Positions 1 to 8,239 of a stretch of 64,000 bases of DNA are shown here, piece by piece. Position numbers and translations under genes: made by a program. Every line of letters begins with the position of its first letter. Position 1 is the first letter of the stretch. Under the pieces are notes generated by a model. The model was given only the letters and a program-made list of their open reading frames with translations, was not told where the DNA came from and did no database searches. Location: contig JAFKKN010000003.1 in assembly GCA_017305535.1 (NCBI GenBank), forward strand, positions 480,842-544,841, written 5' to 3'. The DNA is from Hyphomicrobiales bacterium (GTDB lineage: Bacteria > Pseudomonadota > Alphaproteobacteria > Rhizobiales > Xanthobacteraceae).

Positions 1-442
1 CATCGCCGCGCTGCTGGCGCCGCGCCCCGACGCCGCCGACCGCGAGGCCATCATCACGCACGGCATGAAGGTCTATCGCGTCATCGGCAGCCCCGGTTTC
101 CCGACCTCCGACGCGGAGTTGCGCGTCAAGATCGAACAATCCACCGATCGCTCGTATTATCCGGTCGGCGTCGGGCGGCAGTTGATGGCTGTGCTCGCCT
201 CCGGCAGCCGCGTCGATCTGCTGAAAACCATTGCCGCGCCGACGCTGGTGCTGCATGGCGCCGACGATCCGCTGGTCCCGGTCGAAGCCGGGCAGGATAC
301 TGCCAAGCACGTCCCCGGTTCGAAGCTCACCATTGTGCCCGGAATGGGCCACGATATCGCGCCCGGCCTGGTGCCGGTCCTGGTCGAAGCCATCGCCGAC
401 CATTGCCGCGCCGCCGACCGTCAGCCGCAGCCGGCCGAATGA
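1..442 (+). CDS. alpha/beta hydrolase, C-terminal part (gene starts before the window)
   Basis: The reading frame is open from the first bases (codons begin at base 2), so the start lies upstream. An internal ATG at 65 is not the likely start because coding sequence continues before it. About 145 C-terminal residues are visible. They contain the beta-strand-Asp segment of alpha/beta hydrolases (TLVLHGADDPLVP, with the catalytic-acid Asp) and a late His in the segment PGMGHDIAP, consistent with the last two members of a Ser-Asp-His triad. The nucleophile elbow would lie outside the window. The substrate cannot be told; serine esterase or epoxide-hydrolase-like enzymes are possible. A hairpin follows the stop. 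Confidence 0.8.
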   Translation, partial: IAALLAPRPDAADREAIITHGMKVYRVIGSPGFPTSDAELRVKIEQSTDRSYYPVGVGRQLMAVLASGSRVDLLKTIAAPTLVLHGADDPLVPVEAGQDTAKHVPGSKLTIVPGMGHDIAPGLVPVLVEAIADHCRAADRQPQPAE

Positions 443-467
443 CGCGGTGTCATGCAACCCGGAAAGC

Positions 468-493
468 GTCGTCCCCGCGCAGGCGGGGATGAT
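468..493. repeat. short palindromic intergenic element
   Basis: Arms gtcgtccccgc (468-478) and gcggggatgat (483-493) pair, with G:T wobbles, around a 4-nt loop. The same core (gtccccgc/gcggggac) recurs at 1700-1719 and 59956-59981, so this is a dispersed family. It lies 26 bp after the stop of the first gene and could end its transcript, but there is no T-run. Confidence 0.6.
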
Positions 494-557
494 GCAGTGA
501 GTGTTGCTACGACGTGTGCACTCGGCGACGTCATTCTGCCACTGAAGGAGACAATCG

Positions 558-1331
558 ATGGCTCGAGACAGCAAGACGGTGAAAGCGCCGTCGCTTGCCC
601 TGCTCGCGACCGAAGGGCGCGGGTTGCTGGATATCCCGGCGCTGCTCGCCGCCGCGCCGTTCCTGGCCACCGCGCCGCGCGGGCAGCCGCATCCGGTGAT
701 GGTGCTGCCCGGCCTCGGTGCCGATGACACCTCCACGATCGCCATTCGCGGCTTCCTCGAACGTCTCGGCTACAAGGTTCAGGGCTGGGGTCGCGGGCGC
801 AACGTCCGCGCGCCGGATTCCGATCTCGTATCGATCGCCGAGCAGGTCAAGAAGCTTCACGCGGAGTCGGGCGAGAAGGTCAGCCTGATCGGCTGGAGCC
901 GCGGCGGCATCATCGCGCGCGAGGTGGCGCGGCATGTGCCCGAGGCGGTGCGTCTGGTGGTGACGCTCGGCAGTCCGTTCGCGGCACCCGGCGCGAGCAA
1001 CGTTAAGACCATCTGGCGCGTGCTCACCGGCCAGAAATACGAGCCGCCGACGGAGGAGAGGATCAGCCGGCTGGCGCAGCCGATCCCGGTGCCATCGACC
1101 TCGATCTACACCCGCGCCGACGGTGTGGTGGCGTGGCAGGCGTGCCTCGAGGAGGACGGCGAGGGGCGCGAGAATATCGAAGTGATCACCACGCATATCG
1201 GGCTCGGCTTCCACGCGCCTGCGTTGTGGGTGATCGCCGACCGTCTCGCGCAGCCATTGGGAAGCTGGAAGCTGTTTCGCCCTAGCGCGCTGGTCGCGCC
1301 CTGGTTTCCACGGCGGCGTCGGGGGACGTGA
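558..1331 (+). CDS. alpha/beta hydrolase (esterase/lipase-like)
   Basis: A 257-residue protein. ATG at 558 follows a good ribosome site (gaaggag, 544-550). The N-terminal half has an oxyanion-type motif (VMVLPGLGADD, near residue 50) and the nucleophile elbow LIGWSRGG with Ser near residue 113. An Asp in YTRADGVV and a His in HIGLGFHAP sit where the acid and base are expected. The fold resembles PGAP1-like lipases and esterases that act on acyl esters. No signal peptide is evident, so it is probably cytoplasmic. It stands alone on the + strand; the hydrolase before it shares only the fold. The substrate is unknown. Confidence 0.75.
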   Translation: MARDSKTVKAPSLALLATEGRGLLDIPALLAAAPFLATAPRGQPHPVMVLPGLGADDTSTIAIRGFLERLGYKVQGWGRGRNVRAPDSDLVSIAEQVKKLHAESGEKVSLIGWSRGGIIAREVARHVPEAVRLVVTLGSPFAAPGASNVKTIWRVLTGQKYEPPTEERISRLAQPIPVPSTSIYTRADGVVAWQACLEEDGEGRENIEVITTHIGLGFHAPALWVIADRLAQPLGSWKLFRPSALVAPWFPRRRRGT

Positions 1332-1424
1332 GCGTTGTCGTTGCTGACGGCGCTTGTGAAGTTGAACTCCCATTGTTTGCCTCGCCGAAAAATCTTTGCC
1401 GTCATGGTCGAACCTGTTCCGGCC

Positions 1425-1464
1425 ATCCACGTCTTTGATGATGTACGAATAGAAAGACGTGGAT
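1425..1464. repeat. inverted repeat with 12-bp arms
   Basis: Arms atccacgtcttt (1425-1436) and aaagacgtggat (1453-1464) are perfectly complementary around 16 nt. The 'ccatccacgtctt' edge is shared with the palindromes at 57362-57394 and 60004-60040, so it belongs to the same dispersed intergenic family. Confidence 0.7.
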
Positions 1465-1699
1465 GCCCGTGACATAGGCGAGCGAAGCGACGCCGTTCTT
1501 CGAACGGCTGCGCACGGGCATGACGCCGTGTTAGATGTGAGGCCCGCTTCACCCTGAGGTGATCGTGTGCGAAGCGGCTCAACATCCTCGGCGTCGTCGC
1601 CGCGCAGGCGGGGACCCATACGCCGTGTCGCATATGATGCGGATGGCGGTCATAACCTTTAACGAATACCCCGGTAACCACTGACGCCAGGGGATCTGG

Positions 1700-1719
1700 G
1701 TCCCCGCCCGTGCGGGGAC
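1700..1719. repeat. short palindrome gtccccgc/gcggggac
   Basis: Perfect 8-bp arms around a 4-nt loop (ccgt). Same core as the elements at 468-493 and 59956-59981. It lies about 105 bp before the DUF3422 gene. Confidence 0.6.
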
Positions 1720-1825
1720 GACTGCTGTGTGTGTTGTCCATCGTCCGTCCGCCCAAGGGATGCCTTGGCGCATCCGGCGTGCGGATGCTAAGGCTGGCCC
1801 ATATCACGAGAGGCGGGCGGCGAGC

Positions 1826-3142
1826 ATGAGCGCAGCGGTTTCGATCGGTGACAGCAAGGCGGCAAGCCTGGAGCCGCACCCTCTGCGCACGGCGGTGCTG
1901 GGCGAGGTCCATGCCCGGCCGGTCACCGCGATCGTCGCGCCGACGCGCATCCTGCATTTCGCTTTCGATACCACTGGCGAGCGCGCGGCTGCCGATCGGG
2001 CGCAACTCACCGCGTTCTGTACCGCGCGCGGTTTGGCGACGCCGCAGCGTGGCGAGAAGCATTTGCGCGTCACGCTCGGCGCCACCGTGTTGCGCTGGGA
2101 GCAACATTCGGAGTTCACCACTTATACGTGGGAATTTCCGTCCGAAGCCGACATGCCGCCGTTTCATCCCTCCGCCGAAAGCCTCGCCGCGCCGATGCGG
2201 CAGGTGAGCCAGTCGGGGCCGGTGCTGGTGGCCATCGACCTGCATCTGTTGCCAGAGAACCCGGCGCGTACTGCACCGGAGCAACTGTTCGACCGCGCCA
2301 GCCTTGCCGCCGCCGAAACCGCGGACGCGCTCGCGACCTATGCCACCGACTTCCAGCTCGACGCCGGCGGCTATGTCCGCATTCTTGTTACCGACCGCGG
2401 CATGAGCGGCGAGCGCGCCGGCACATTGATCCAGCACATCATCGACATCGAGACCTATCGCACCTTCGCGCTGCTCGGCCTGCCCGAAGCGCAGCGGCTC
2501 GCACCCTCCATCGCCGCCGCCGAGAAGCGGCTGGCGGAAGTGACTGAAACGATGCGCGGCGCGCGCGATCTTTCCGATAACCATCATTTGCTTGACGAGT
2601 TGATGGCGCTGTCCGCCGAGGTCGAGGCTGGCGGCGCCGCCAGCCTGTTTCGCTTCGGCGCCAGCCGCGCCTACGACGAGATCGTCGCGCAGCGGCTACA
2701 AGGCATCGGCGAGCGCGCCATCGGCAGCCTGCCGACGTGGTCGTCGTTCCTCGCCCGCCGCATGGCGCCTGCGTTGCGCACCTGCATGGCGACCGAGGCG
2801 CGGCAGGCGGCCCTGTCGGAGAAGCTGAAGCGCGCCGCCAACCTGTTGCGTACCCGCGTCGATGTCGAACGCCAACAGCAGAACCAGCAACTGCTGTCGT
2901 CGATGAACGAGCGCACCCGGCTGCAACTGCGATTGCAGACCACAGTGGAAGGGCTCTCCGTCGCCGCGATCACTTACTATGTGGTCGGCCTGTTCGGCTA
3001 TCTCGCCAAGGCCGCGCATGAGGCGCATGTGGTGCCGATCGATCCGCTCTATCTCAGCGCCGGCTTCGTGCCGATCGCGGCGCTGGCCATCTGGTGGGTG
3101 GTGCATCGCATCCGCAGCAGGCACATCGGCGAGCCGCACTGA
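1826..3142 (+). CDS. DUF3422 family membrane-anchored protein
   Basis: A 438-residue protein of the DUF3422 family, whose usual length is about 430. The frame is open upstream to 1727, but that part translates repeat-rich intergenic DNA; ATG at 1826, just after a purine-rich stretch, gives family length. The N-terminal part starts with the family-typical HPLRTAVLGEVHARP. A long helical middle section follows, and two hydrophobic segments near residues 375-395 and 405-425 (around VAAITYYVVGLFGYL and LSAGFVPIAALAIWWV) precede a basic tail, so the bulk should be cytoplasmic and tethered to the inner membrane. Function is unknown. No operon partner is close. Confidence 0.85.
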   Translation: MSAAVSIGDSKAASLEPHPLRTAVLGEVHARPVTAIVAPTRILHFAFDTTGERAAADRAQLTAFCTARGLATPQRGEKHLRVTLGATVLRWEQHSEFTTYTWEFPSEADMPPFHPSAESLAAPMRQVSQSGPVLVAIDLHLLPENPARTAPEQLFDRASLAAAETADALATYATDFQLDAGGYVRILVTDRGMSGERAGTLIQHIIDIETYRTFALLGLPEAQRLAPSIAAAEKRLAEVTETMRGARDLSDNHHLLDELMALSAEVEAGGAASLFRFGASRAYDEIVAQRLQGIGERAIGSLPTWSSFLARRMAPALRTCMATEARQAALSEKLKRAANLLRTRVDVERQQQNQQLLSSMNERTRLQLRLQTTVEGLSVAAITYYVVGLFGYLAKAAHEAHVVPIDPLYLSAGFVPIAALAIWWVVHRIRSRHIGEPH

Positions 3143-3196
3143 AAGCCTCAGGAGCTAATCGATGCCCATCGATCGCGGTGCGATCCGTTTCGGCGG

Positions 3197-3264
3197 ATTG
3201 TTATCAAGTTAAGTAGTGGGCGCGCCGCGCTTTCCGAAATTGTTATCACGTTAAGTAATGGGCG
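3197..3264 (+). repeat. pair of 26-bp direct repeats upstream of nirK
   Basis: Copy 1 is 3197-3222 and copy 2 is 3239-3264, with two differences in 26 positions. Both contain ttgttatca.gttaagta.tggg. Their starts are 42 bp apart, close to four helical turns, so a bound protein would sit on the same face of the DNA twice. No known site was assigned. Confidence 0.7.
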
Positions 3265-3315
3265 TGCGATCGCGCGGCCATGAGAAATAAGATCGATCTC
3301 GAATATTTGTTTTGT

Positions 3316-3329
3316 TTGCGAAGTCGCAA
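3316..3329 (+). promoter_or_regulatory. NnrR-type (FNR/CRP family) box for nirK
   Basis: TTGCG-AAGT-CGCAA is a perfect palindrome; with the flanking T and A it spans 3315-3330. TTGCG-N4-CGCAA is the site known for the nitric-oxide-responsive regulator NnrR before denitrification genes in rhizobia and Rhodobacter. Its centre (3322.5) lies 41.5 bp before about 3364, and catact at 3351-3356 fits the -10 element for that start. This is a class II activator geometry. Confidence 0.8.
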
Positions 3330-3393
3330 AGAGCGCACGGCGGGCCACGGCATACTCGCGGCATCAATCACGGACACCGAACAGGAGAGTGTC

Positions 3394-4512
3394 ATGATCA
3401 CCCGCCGAACCGCATTGATGGGCGTTGCCGCCGTAGCTCTTGTGATCGCCGCGCCGGCATTGGCCGACGATCTCAAGCTGCCGCGCGAGAGCGTCGAACT
3501 GGTGGCGCCGCCGTTCGTGCATGCGCACGATCAGGTCGCCAAGGGCGGCCCGAAGATCATGGAGTTCAAACTGACCATTCGGGAGAAGGAGGTCGTCATC
3601 GACGATGCCGGCACCAAGCTCCAGGCCATGACGTTCAACGGTTCGATCCCGGCGCCGATGATGGTGGTGCACGAGGGCGACTACGTCGAACTCACGCTGG
3701 TCAATCCCGAGACCAACACCATGCCGCACAACATCGACCTCCATGCCGCGACCGGTGGTCTCGGCGGCGGCGCGCTCACCCACGTCAATCCGGGTGAGCA
3801 GACGGTGCTGCGCTTCAAGGCGACCCGTACCGGAACCTTCGTCTACCACTGCGCGCCGGAGGGAATGATCCCCTGGCATGTGGTTTCCGGGATGCACGGG
3901 ACGATCATGGTTCTGCCACGGGATGGCCTCAAGAATCCCGAGGGTAAACCGCTGCACTATGACCGCATCTATTACGTCGGCGAGAACGACTTCTACATTC
4001 CGAAGGACGAGAACGGGAAATACAAATCCTACGATTCTCCCGGCGAAGCCTTTGCCGACACCACCGAGGTGATGCGCAAGCTGATCCCGACCCATGTCGT
4101 CTTCAACGGTCGCGTCGGCGCGCTCACCGGCAAGAACGCCATGACTGCCAAGGTCGGTGAAACGGTGATGTTCGTGCATTCCGAAGCCAATCGCGACACA
4201 CGCCCGCATATCATCGGTGGCCACGGCGACTACGTCTGGGAGACCGGCAAGTTCAGTAATCCGCCGGAGAAGGATCTCGAGACCTGGTTCATCCGCGGCG
4301 GATCCGCGGGAGCCGCGCTCTACACCTTTCGGCAGCCTGGCGTTTATGCCTACGTCAACCACAACCTGATCGAGGCGGCTGAACTCGGTGCTACCGCGCA
4401 CATCAAGGTGGATGGCGAATGGAATAACGACCTGATGAAGCAGGTCGTGCCTCCAGGCCCGATCCCGGTCGGCAAGTCCAGCGCGGCCGCGGCGACGGTG
4501 CTGACGCGATGA
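3394..4512 (+). CDS. nirK: copper-containing nitrite reductase
   Basis: Reduces nitrite to nitric oxide in the periplasm during denitrification. ATG 3394 follows aggagag and starts a twin-arginine signal (TRRTALMG, then a hydrophobic stretch to about residue 24). The frame is open further upstream, but that would bury the signal and the promoter. In the 372-residue protein I read all expected ligands: type 1 copper His112, Cys153, His162, Met167; type 2 copper His117, His152, His323; and catalytic Asp115 and His272 (Asp98 and His255 in the Alcaligenes faecalis numbering, offset 17). Two cupredoxin domains, class I NirK length. nirV follows 66 bp downstream. Control is probably by NnrR through the box at 3316-3329. 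Confidence 0.97.
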   Translation: MITRRTALMGVAAVALVIAAPALADDLKLPRESVELVAPPFVHAHDQVAKGGPKIMEFKLTIREKEVVIDDAGTKLQAMTFNGSIPAPMMVVHEGDYVELTLVNPETNTMPHNIDLHAATGGLGGGALTHVNPGEQTVLRFKATRTGTFVYHCAPEGMIPWHVVSGMHGTIMVLPRDGLKNPEGKPLHYDRIYYVGENDFYIPKDENGKYKSYDSPGEAFADTTEVMRKLIPTHVVFNGRVGALTGKNAMTAKVGETVMFVHSEANRDTRPHIIGGHGDYVWETGKFSNPPEKDLETWFIRGGSAGAALYTFRQPGVYAYVNHNLIEAAELGATAHIKVDGEWNNDLMKQVVPPGPIPVGKSSAAAATVLTR

Positions 4513-4519
4513 CGACGAG

Positions 4520-4546
4520 GCGGCCTGCGGAGGCTCCGCAGGCCGC
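4520..4546 (+). other. strong hairpin between nirK and nirV
   Basis: A perfect 12-bp stem (gcggcctgcgga 4520-4531 with tccgcaggccgc 4535-4546) with a 3-nt loop, 7 bp after the nirK stop. No T-run follows, so it is more likely to protect the nirK 3' end or lower nirV expression than to act as a full terminator. Confidence 0.75.
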
Positions 4547-4578
4547 GCATCCTTGAGAATTTGCTTGGAGGATGGACC

Positions 4579-5454
4579 ATGTTACTGGCGATGAAACTCA
4601 AGGCGGCGTTGACCGCCGCGGCATTGGCAAGTCCGTTTGCGATGACGGCGGTGACGCCGAGCGACACCCTACCGTCGGCGCAGGAATTCGCCGCGTTGAA
4701 GGCGGAGAATTTCTCCTATCGCATCGCCGGTGATTTTTCCCGCGACGGAAAGCCGGTGGCGGCGCCGCTGCGCCAGATCAAGCTCGACTCCTCTCTCGCC
4801 ATCATGACTCGTCAGGTGACAGCGGCCGAGTATGCCCGCTGTGTTGATGATGGCGGTTGCCCGCGCATTCCGCAGGCTTCAACAAAGGACGACATGCCGA
4901 TGGTCGGCGTCAACTGGCGCGATGCGACAGCCTACGCACGGTGGATGACCCGAACTACCGGCAAGCTCCATCGACTGCCGACCGACGAGGAGTGGGTATT
5001 TGCCGCGGCAGAAAAGGCCAGCGACGATGCCTTGCCGGTGACCGGAGCGGCCGATCCGGTGCGGGTCTGGATCGCGCGATACGAAGCGGAGACGAGTCGC
5101 GAACGGCCAGCCCTGCTTGCGCCGCAGCCGGTCGGTGCCTTCGGCCGTAACGAACGCGGATTGCAGGACGTCGCTGGCAACGTCTGGGAGTGGACCGACA
5201 CTTGTTTCGTGCGGCATGACGTTGAACCGTCGGGTGCCGCGCGGGTGACCAACACCAACTGCGGTGTCCGCGTCGTTCAGGGCGCGCACCGCGCCTACAT
5301 GACCGACTTCATCCGCGATCCGCGCACCGGAGGCTGTGCCGCCGGGGTGCCGCCCGCCAATCTCGGCTTTCGTCTTGTGGTCGAACAGGAGAGGTGGCCG
5401 GGACTGCGGCGGATGGCGGAACGCGCCGCCGACAAAGTGTTCGGACGCCTGTAG
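4579..5454 (+). CDS. nirV: NirV, formylglycine-generating-enzyme-like protein of denitrification loci
   Basis: A 291-residue secreted or lipid-facing protein of the SUMF1/FGE-sulfatase-modifying fold, usually encoded beside nirK. ATG 4579 is preceded by GGAGGA at 4566-4571. A hydrophobic leader covers about residues 6-21. Fold motifs seen: MVGVNWRDATAYARWM, RLPTDEEWVFAA, LQDVAGNVWEWTDT and the C-terminal NLGFRLVV. The two Cys residues that formylglycine-generating enzymes use for copper binding and oxidation are absent from the segment GAHRAYMTDFIRD, so it should not be an active FGE. Its role in denitrification is not settled; maturation of nitrite reductase is one guess. It ends just before a terminator. 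Confidence 0.88.
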   Translation: MLLAMKLKAALTAAALASPFAMTAVTPSDTLPSAQEFAALKAENFSYRIAGDFSRDGKPVAAPLRQIKLDSSLAIMTRQVTAAEYARCVDDGGCPRIPQASTKDDMPMVGVNWRDATAYARWMTRTTGKLHRLPTDEEWVFAAAEKASDDALPVTGAADPVRVWIARYEAETSRERPALLAPQPVGAFGRNERGLQDVAGNVWEWTDTCFVRHDVEPSGAARVTNTNCGVRVVQGAHRAYMTDFIRDPRTGGCAAGVPPANLGFRLVVEQERWPGLRRMAERAADKVFGRL

Positions 5455-5463
5455 GGCGGGCTC

Positions 5464-5503
5464 CATCGCCAAGGCGCAGTTGCGCCTTGGCGATGTGTTT
5501 TTT
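5464..5503 (+). terminator. rho-independent terminator of nirKV
   Basis: A 15-bp perfect stem, 5464-5478 (catcgccaaggcgca) with 5481-5495, and a minimal loop, followed after two bases by TTTTTT (5498-5503). It lies 10 bp after the nirV stop and separates the unit from tcuA. Confidence 0.93.
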
Positions 5504-5598
5504 CGTACAAGGAAGCTATGCAAGGAAATGCTTGAAGTTCTATTTTCCGCAAGCCATCAAGGACATGGCGCTGTCGCGCGGAAAATGGAAGAGAGTGG

Positions 5599-7044
5599 AT
5601 GTCGTCATCGGGCGATCCTGATGTTCTGGTGATCGGGGGCGGTAACGCGGCGCTGTGCGCGGCGCTGATGGCGCGCGAGGCCGGCGCTTCGGTTCTGATC
5701 CTGGAATCCGCGCCGCGCGCCTGGCGCGGCGGCAATTCGATGCATGTTCGCAATCTGCGCTGCATGCACGATGCGCCGCAGGACGTGCTGGTCGAGGCCT
5801 ATCCGGAGGAGGAATTCTGGCAGGATCTCCTGAAAGTCACCGGCGGGCTGACCAACGAAGGTCTGGCGCGGTTGGTGATCCGTCATTCCTCGCGTTGCCG
5901 GCCGTGGATGCGCCGCCATGGGGTCCACTTCCAGCCGCCGCTCTCTGGTGCATTGCACGTCGCGCGCACCAATGCGTTCTTCATGGGTGGCGGCAAGGCA
6001 CTGGTGAATGCCTACTATCGCAGCGCGCGGAATCTCGGTGTGCGGATACGTTACGAGACGCCGGTGAAAAGCCTCGAGATCGCCGATGGCCGCTTCAAGG
6101 CCGCGATCACTGAAGCGGGCGAGCGCATTACGGCAAAGAGCTGCGTGCTGGCGTGCGGCGGCTTCGAGTCGAATCTGGAGTGGCAGCGCGAAGCCTGGGG
6201 GCAGAACGAGCGTGGTGAATGGCCGGCGGAGAATTTTCTGATCCGCGGCACGCGCTACAATCAGGGCGTGCTGCTCAAATTCATGATCGATGCCGGGGCC
6301 GACACCATCGGTGATCCCACTCAGGCGCACTGCGTGGCAATCGATGCCCGTGCGCCGCTCTATGACGGTGGCATCTGCACGCGGATTGATTGCGTGTCGC
6401 TGGGTGTCGTGGTCAATCGCGACGGGCAGCGATTCTACGACGAAGGCGAGGATTTCTGGCCGAAGCGCTACGCGATCTGGGGACGTCTCGTCGCGCAGCA
6501 ACCCGGGCAAACGGCGTGGTCGATCATCGACCGCAAAGCCGTCGGCCGCTTCATGCCGCCGGTGTTCGAAGGGACGCGCGCGGGTACGCTTGAAGACCTT
6601 GCACAAAAGATCGGCCTCGATCCCGTGCCGTTCATGGACACCATGCGCGCTTACAACACCGCGTGTCGCGTTGGCACTTTCGATCACACGACGCTCGACG
6701 ATTGCCACACCGAAGAGCTTTCGCCCGCCAAGACCCATTGGGCGCTGCCGATCGATGCGCCGCCGTTTTACGCTTACCCGCTTCGGCCCGGCATCACGTT
6801 CACCTACCTCGGCATGCGCACGGATCGCACCGCCGCGGTACATTTTGGCGGTGCTCCGAGCGTCAATCTGTTTGCTGCCGGCGAGATGATGGCCGGCAAC
6901 GTGCTTGGTAAAGGCTACACCGCCGGCGTCGGCATGAGCATCGGCACCGCGTTCGGACGCATTGCCGGCGTCAACGCGGCGCAAAGCGCGGGCTTCGCGC
7001 ATCCGGAGTTCAAGGAGGAATTCGCTTATGCCGCCGCGCTCTGA
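5599..7044 (+). CDS. tcuA: tricarballylate dehydrogenase, FAD-dependent
   Basis: A 481-residue flavoprotein of the fumarate reductase/succinate dehydrogenase flavoprotein family. TcuA oxidises tricarballylate to cis-aconitate, passing electrons to TcuB. The N-terminal FAD fold is clear ([21 protein letters not shown], residues 6-25, with an acidic residue ending strand 2). A C-terminal FAD segment reads [23 protein letters not shown] 5599 follows a purine-rich site (ggaagagag, 5587-5595). The last 17 bp overlap tcuB, whose start has its own GGAGG, as is usual for the tcuAB pair. No tcuC permease or tcuR regulator is present, so uptake depends on another transporter. Other organic-acid dehydrogenases of this family are possible but less likely given the partner. 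Confidence 0.88.
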   Translation: MSSSGDPDVLVIGGGNAALCAALMAREAGASVLILESAPRAWRGGNSMHVRNLRCMHDAPQDVLVEAYPEEEFWQDLLKVTGGLTNEGLARLVIRHSSRCRPWMRRHGVHFQPPLSGALHVARTNAFFMGGGKALVNAYYRSARNLGVRIRYETPVKSLEIADGRFKAAITEAGERITAKSCVLACGGFESNLEWQREAWGQNERGEWPAENFLIRGTRYNQGVLLKFMIDAGADTIGDPTQAHCVAIDARAPLYDGGICTRIDCVSLGVVVNRDGQRFYDEGEDFWPKRYAIWGRLVAQQPGQTAWSIIDRKAVGRFMPPVFEGTRAGTLEDLAQKIGLDPVPFMDTMRAYNTACRVGTFDHTTLDDCHTEELSPAKTHWALPIDAPPFYAYPLRPGITFTYLGMRTDRTAAVHFGGAPSVNLFAAGEMMAGNVLGKGYTAGVGMSIGTAFGRIAGVNAAQSAGFAHPEFKEEFAYAAAL

Positions 7045-8239
7045 TCAGGCCGTGATAGAGACGCCGCCTGCCTGCGGCGATGCGCTCGGGCTCGCGGCAA
7101 TGCTGACGGCAAGTGAGCAGGATGTCGCGCGGATGATGCAGATCTGCAACGCGTGCCGTTACTGTGAAGGCTTCTGCGCGGTATTTCCGGCGATGACGCG
7201 CCGTCTGGAGTTCGGCAAGGCGGATGTTCATTATCTCGCCAACCTTTGCCACAACTGCGGGGCCTGCCTGCACGCCTGCCAATACGCGCCACCGCATGAG
7301 TTCGCGGTGAACGTGCCGCAAGCCATGGCGAAAGTGCGAGTGCAGACCTATCAGGATTATGCCTGGCCTCGCGCGATGGGGCAGTTGTATCGGCGTGCGG
7401 GGCTGAGCGTGGCTCTGGCGCTGGCAGGCGGGTTATCGCTGTTCATGGTGCTGGCGGTGGCAATGAGCGGCCGTCTGATCCATCAACCGCTGGCTGGAAA
7501 TTTCTATGCGATCTTCCCGCACAATTTTCTCGCTGTCGTATTCAGCTCCGTGTTTCTGTTCGCGATCCTGGCGCTGTGTATCGGTGTGACGCGTTTCTGG
7601 CGTGAGGTCTCTCCGACGCGCGATGTTGTCAGTGAAGATAGATTTGCAATCGCAGCAGCTCGACTCCCTGCTACCGCCGAAGCGGTCTCCGATGTCGCGA
7701 CCTTGAGATATCTCGGCGGCGGACACGGAGAGGGCTGCAACGAAGAGGATGACGGGTTCACGCTGCTGCGGCGCTATTTCCATCAGTTCACCCTCTATGG
7801 CTTCCTGCTGTGCTTCGCGGCAACCAGCGTGGCGACGCTCTATCACTATCTGTTCGGTTGGGAGGCGCCGTATCCGTGGATCAGCCTGCCCGTCATTCTC
7901 GGCAGCCTCGGTGGTGCAGGATTGCTGCTTGGCCCCGCCGGTTTGCTGTGGTTGAATCTCCGTCGTGATCCGCAGCATGGCGATAGCGCGCAGCATGGCA
8001 TGGATCGTGGCTTCATTGCATTGCTGTTCCTGATCAGCGCAACGGGATTCGCGCTACTGGTGTTGCGCGATACGCGGTTCATGGCGCTCTGGCTGGCGAT
8101 CCATCTCGGTACAGTGATGGCGCTGTTCCTGACGATGCCCTATGGCAAGTTCGCGCATGGCGTGTTCCGCTCGGCTGCGCTGCTCAAATACACAATCGAA
8201 AAGCGGTTGCCGAATAGACTCGCATCGGGCGGGGAGTGA
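7028..8239 (+). CDS. tcuB: tricarballylate utilization iron-sulfur/membrane protein
   Basis: A 403-residue protein that reoxidises TcuA and hands electrons to the membrane quinone pool. ATG 7028 has GGAGG at 7014-7018; the frame is open upstream only as an overlap with tcuA. Two 4Fe-4S motifs are visible: Cys40-43-46-50 ([11 protein letters not shown]) and Cys74-77-80-84 ([11 protein letters not shown]). Several hydrophobic segments follow, near residues 125-150, 170-195, 255-280, 290-310 and 330-375, with histidines suited to haem b or quinone chemistry. This matches the TcuB/CitB family in length and order. It is the last gene of the pair. Confidence 0.88.
   Translation: MPPRSDQAVIETPPACGDALGLAAMLTASEQDVARMMQICNACRYCEGFCAVFPAMTRRLEFGKADVHYLANLCHNCGACLHACQYAPPHEFAVNVPQAMAKVRVQTYQDYAWPRAMGQLYRRAGLSVALALAGGLSLFMVLAVAMSGRLIHQPLAGNFYAIFPHNFLAVVFSSVFLFAILALCIGVTRFWREVSPTRDVVSEDRFAIAAARLPATAEAVSDVATLRYLGGGHGEGCNEEDDGFTLLRRYFHQFTLYGFLLCFAATSVATLYHYLFGWEAPYPWISLPVILGSLGGAGLLLGPAGLLWLNLRRDPQHGDSAQHGMDRGFIALLFLISATGFALLVLRDTRFMALWLAIHLGTVMALFLTMPYGKFAHGVFRSAALLKYTIEKRLPNRLASGGE

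Larger units (their letters stand above)
1332..1825. other. intergenic region with palindromes, no gene
   Basis: About 490 bp without a convincing gene. It holds a 12-bp perfect inverted repeat (1425-1436 with 1453-1464), a related palindrome near 1593-1617, and gtccccgc/gcggggac at 1700-1719. Short minus-strand frames here read through these palindromes (typical proline/arginine-rich translations) and are not credible genes. Confidence 0.6.
3143..3393 (+). promoter_or_regulatory. nirK upstream regulatory region
   Basis: This 251-bp gap holds two 26-bp direct repeats (3197-3222 and 3239-3264), an NnrR/FNR-family palindrome (3316-3329), a plausible -10 element (catact, 3351-3356) and the nirK ribosome site (aggagag, about 3383-3389). 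The layout reads as an activator-dependent, anaerobically controlled promoter. Confidence 0.7.

Noticed and set aside
531..1619. Long minus-strand open frame opposite the second hydrolase gene
   Set aside because: It is antisense to a gene with full alpha/beta hydrolase motifs and a ribosome site; its translation is Arg/His-rich without any domain, a usual shadow in GC-rich DNA.
1579..1773. Minus-strand frame of 64 residues in the first intergenic region
   Set aside because: It reads through the dispersed palindromes (PARAGTQ-type translation), which is typical of repeat-derived false genes.
3197..3264. The nirK direct repeats as FNR boxes or a CRISPR remnant
   Set aside because: They do not fit TTGAT-N4-ATCAA, and two copies 42 bp apart are not a repeat-spacer array.
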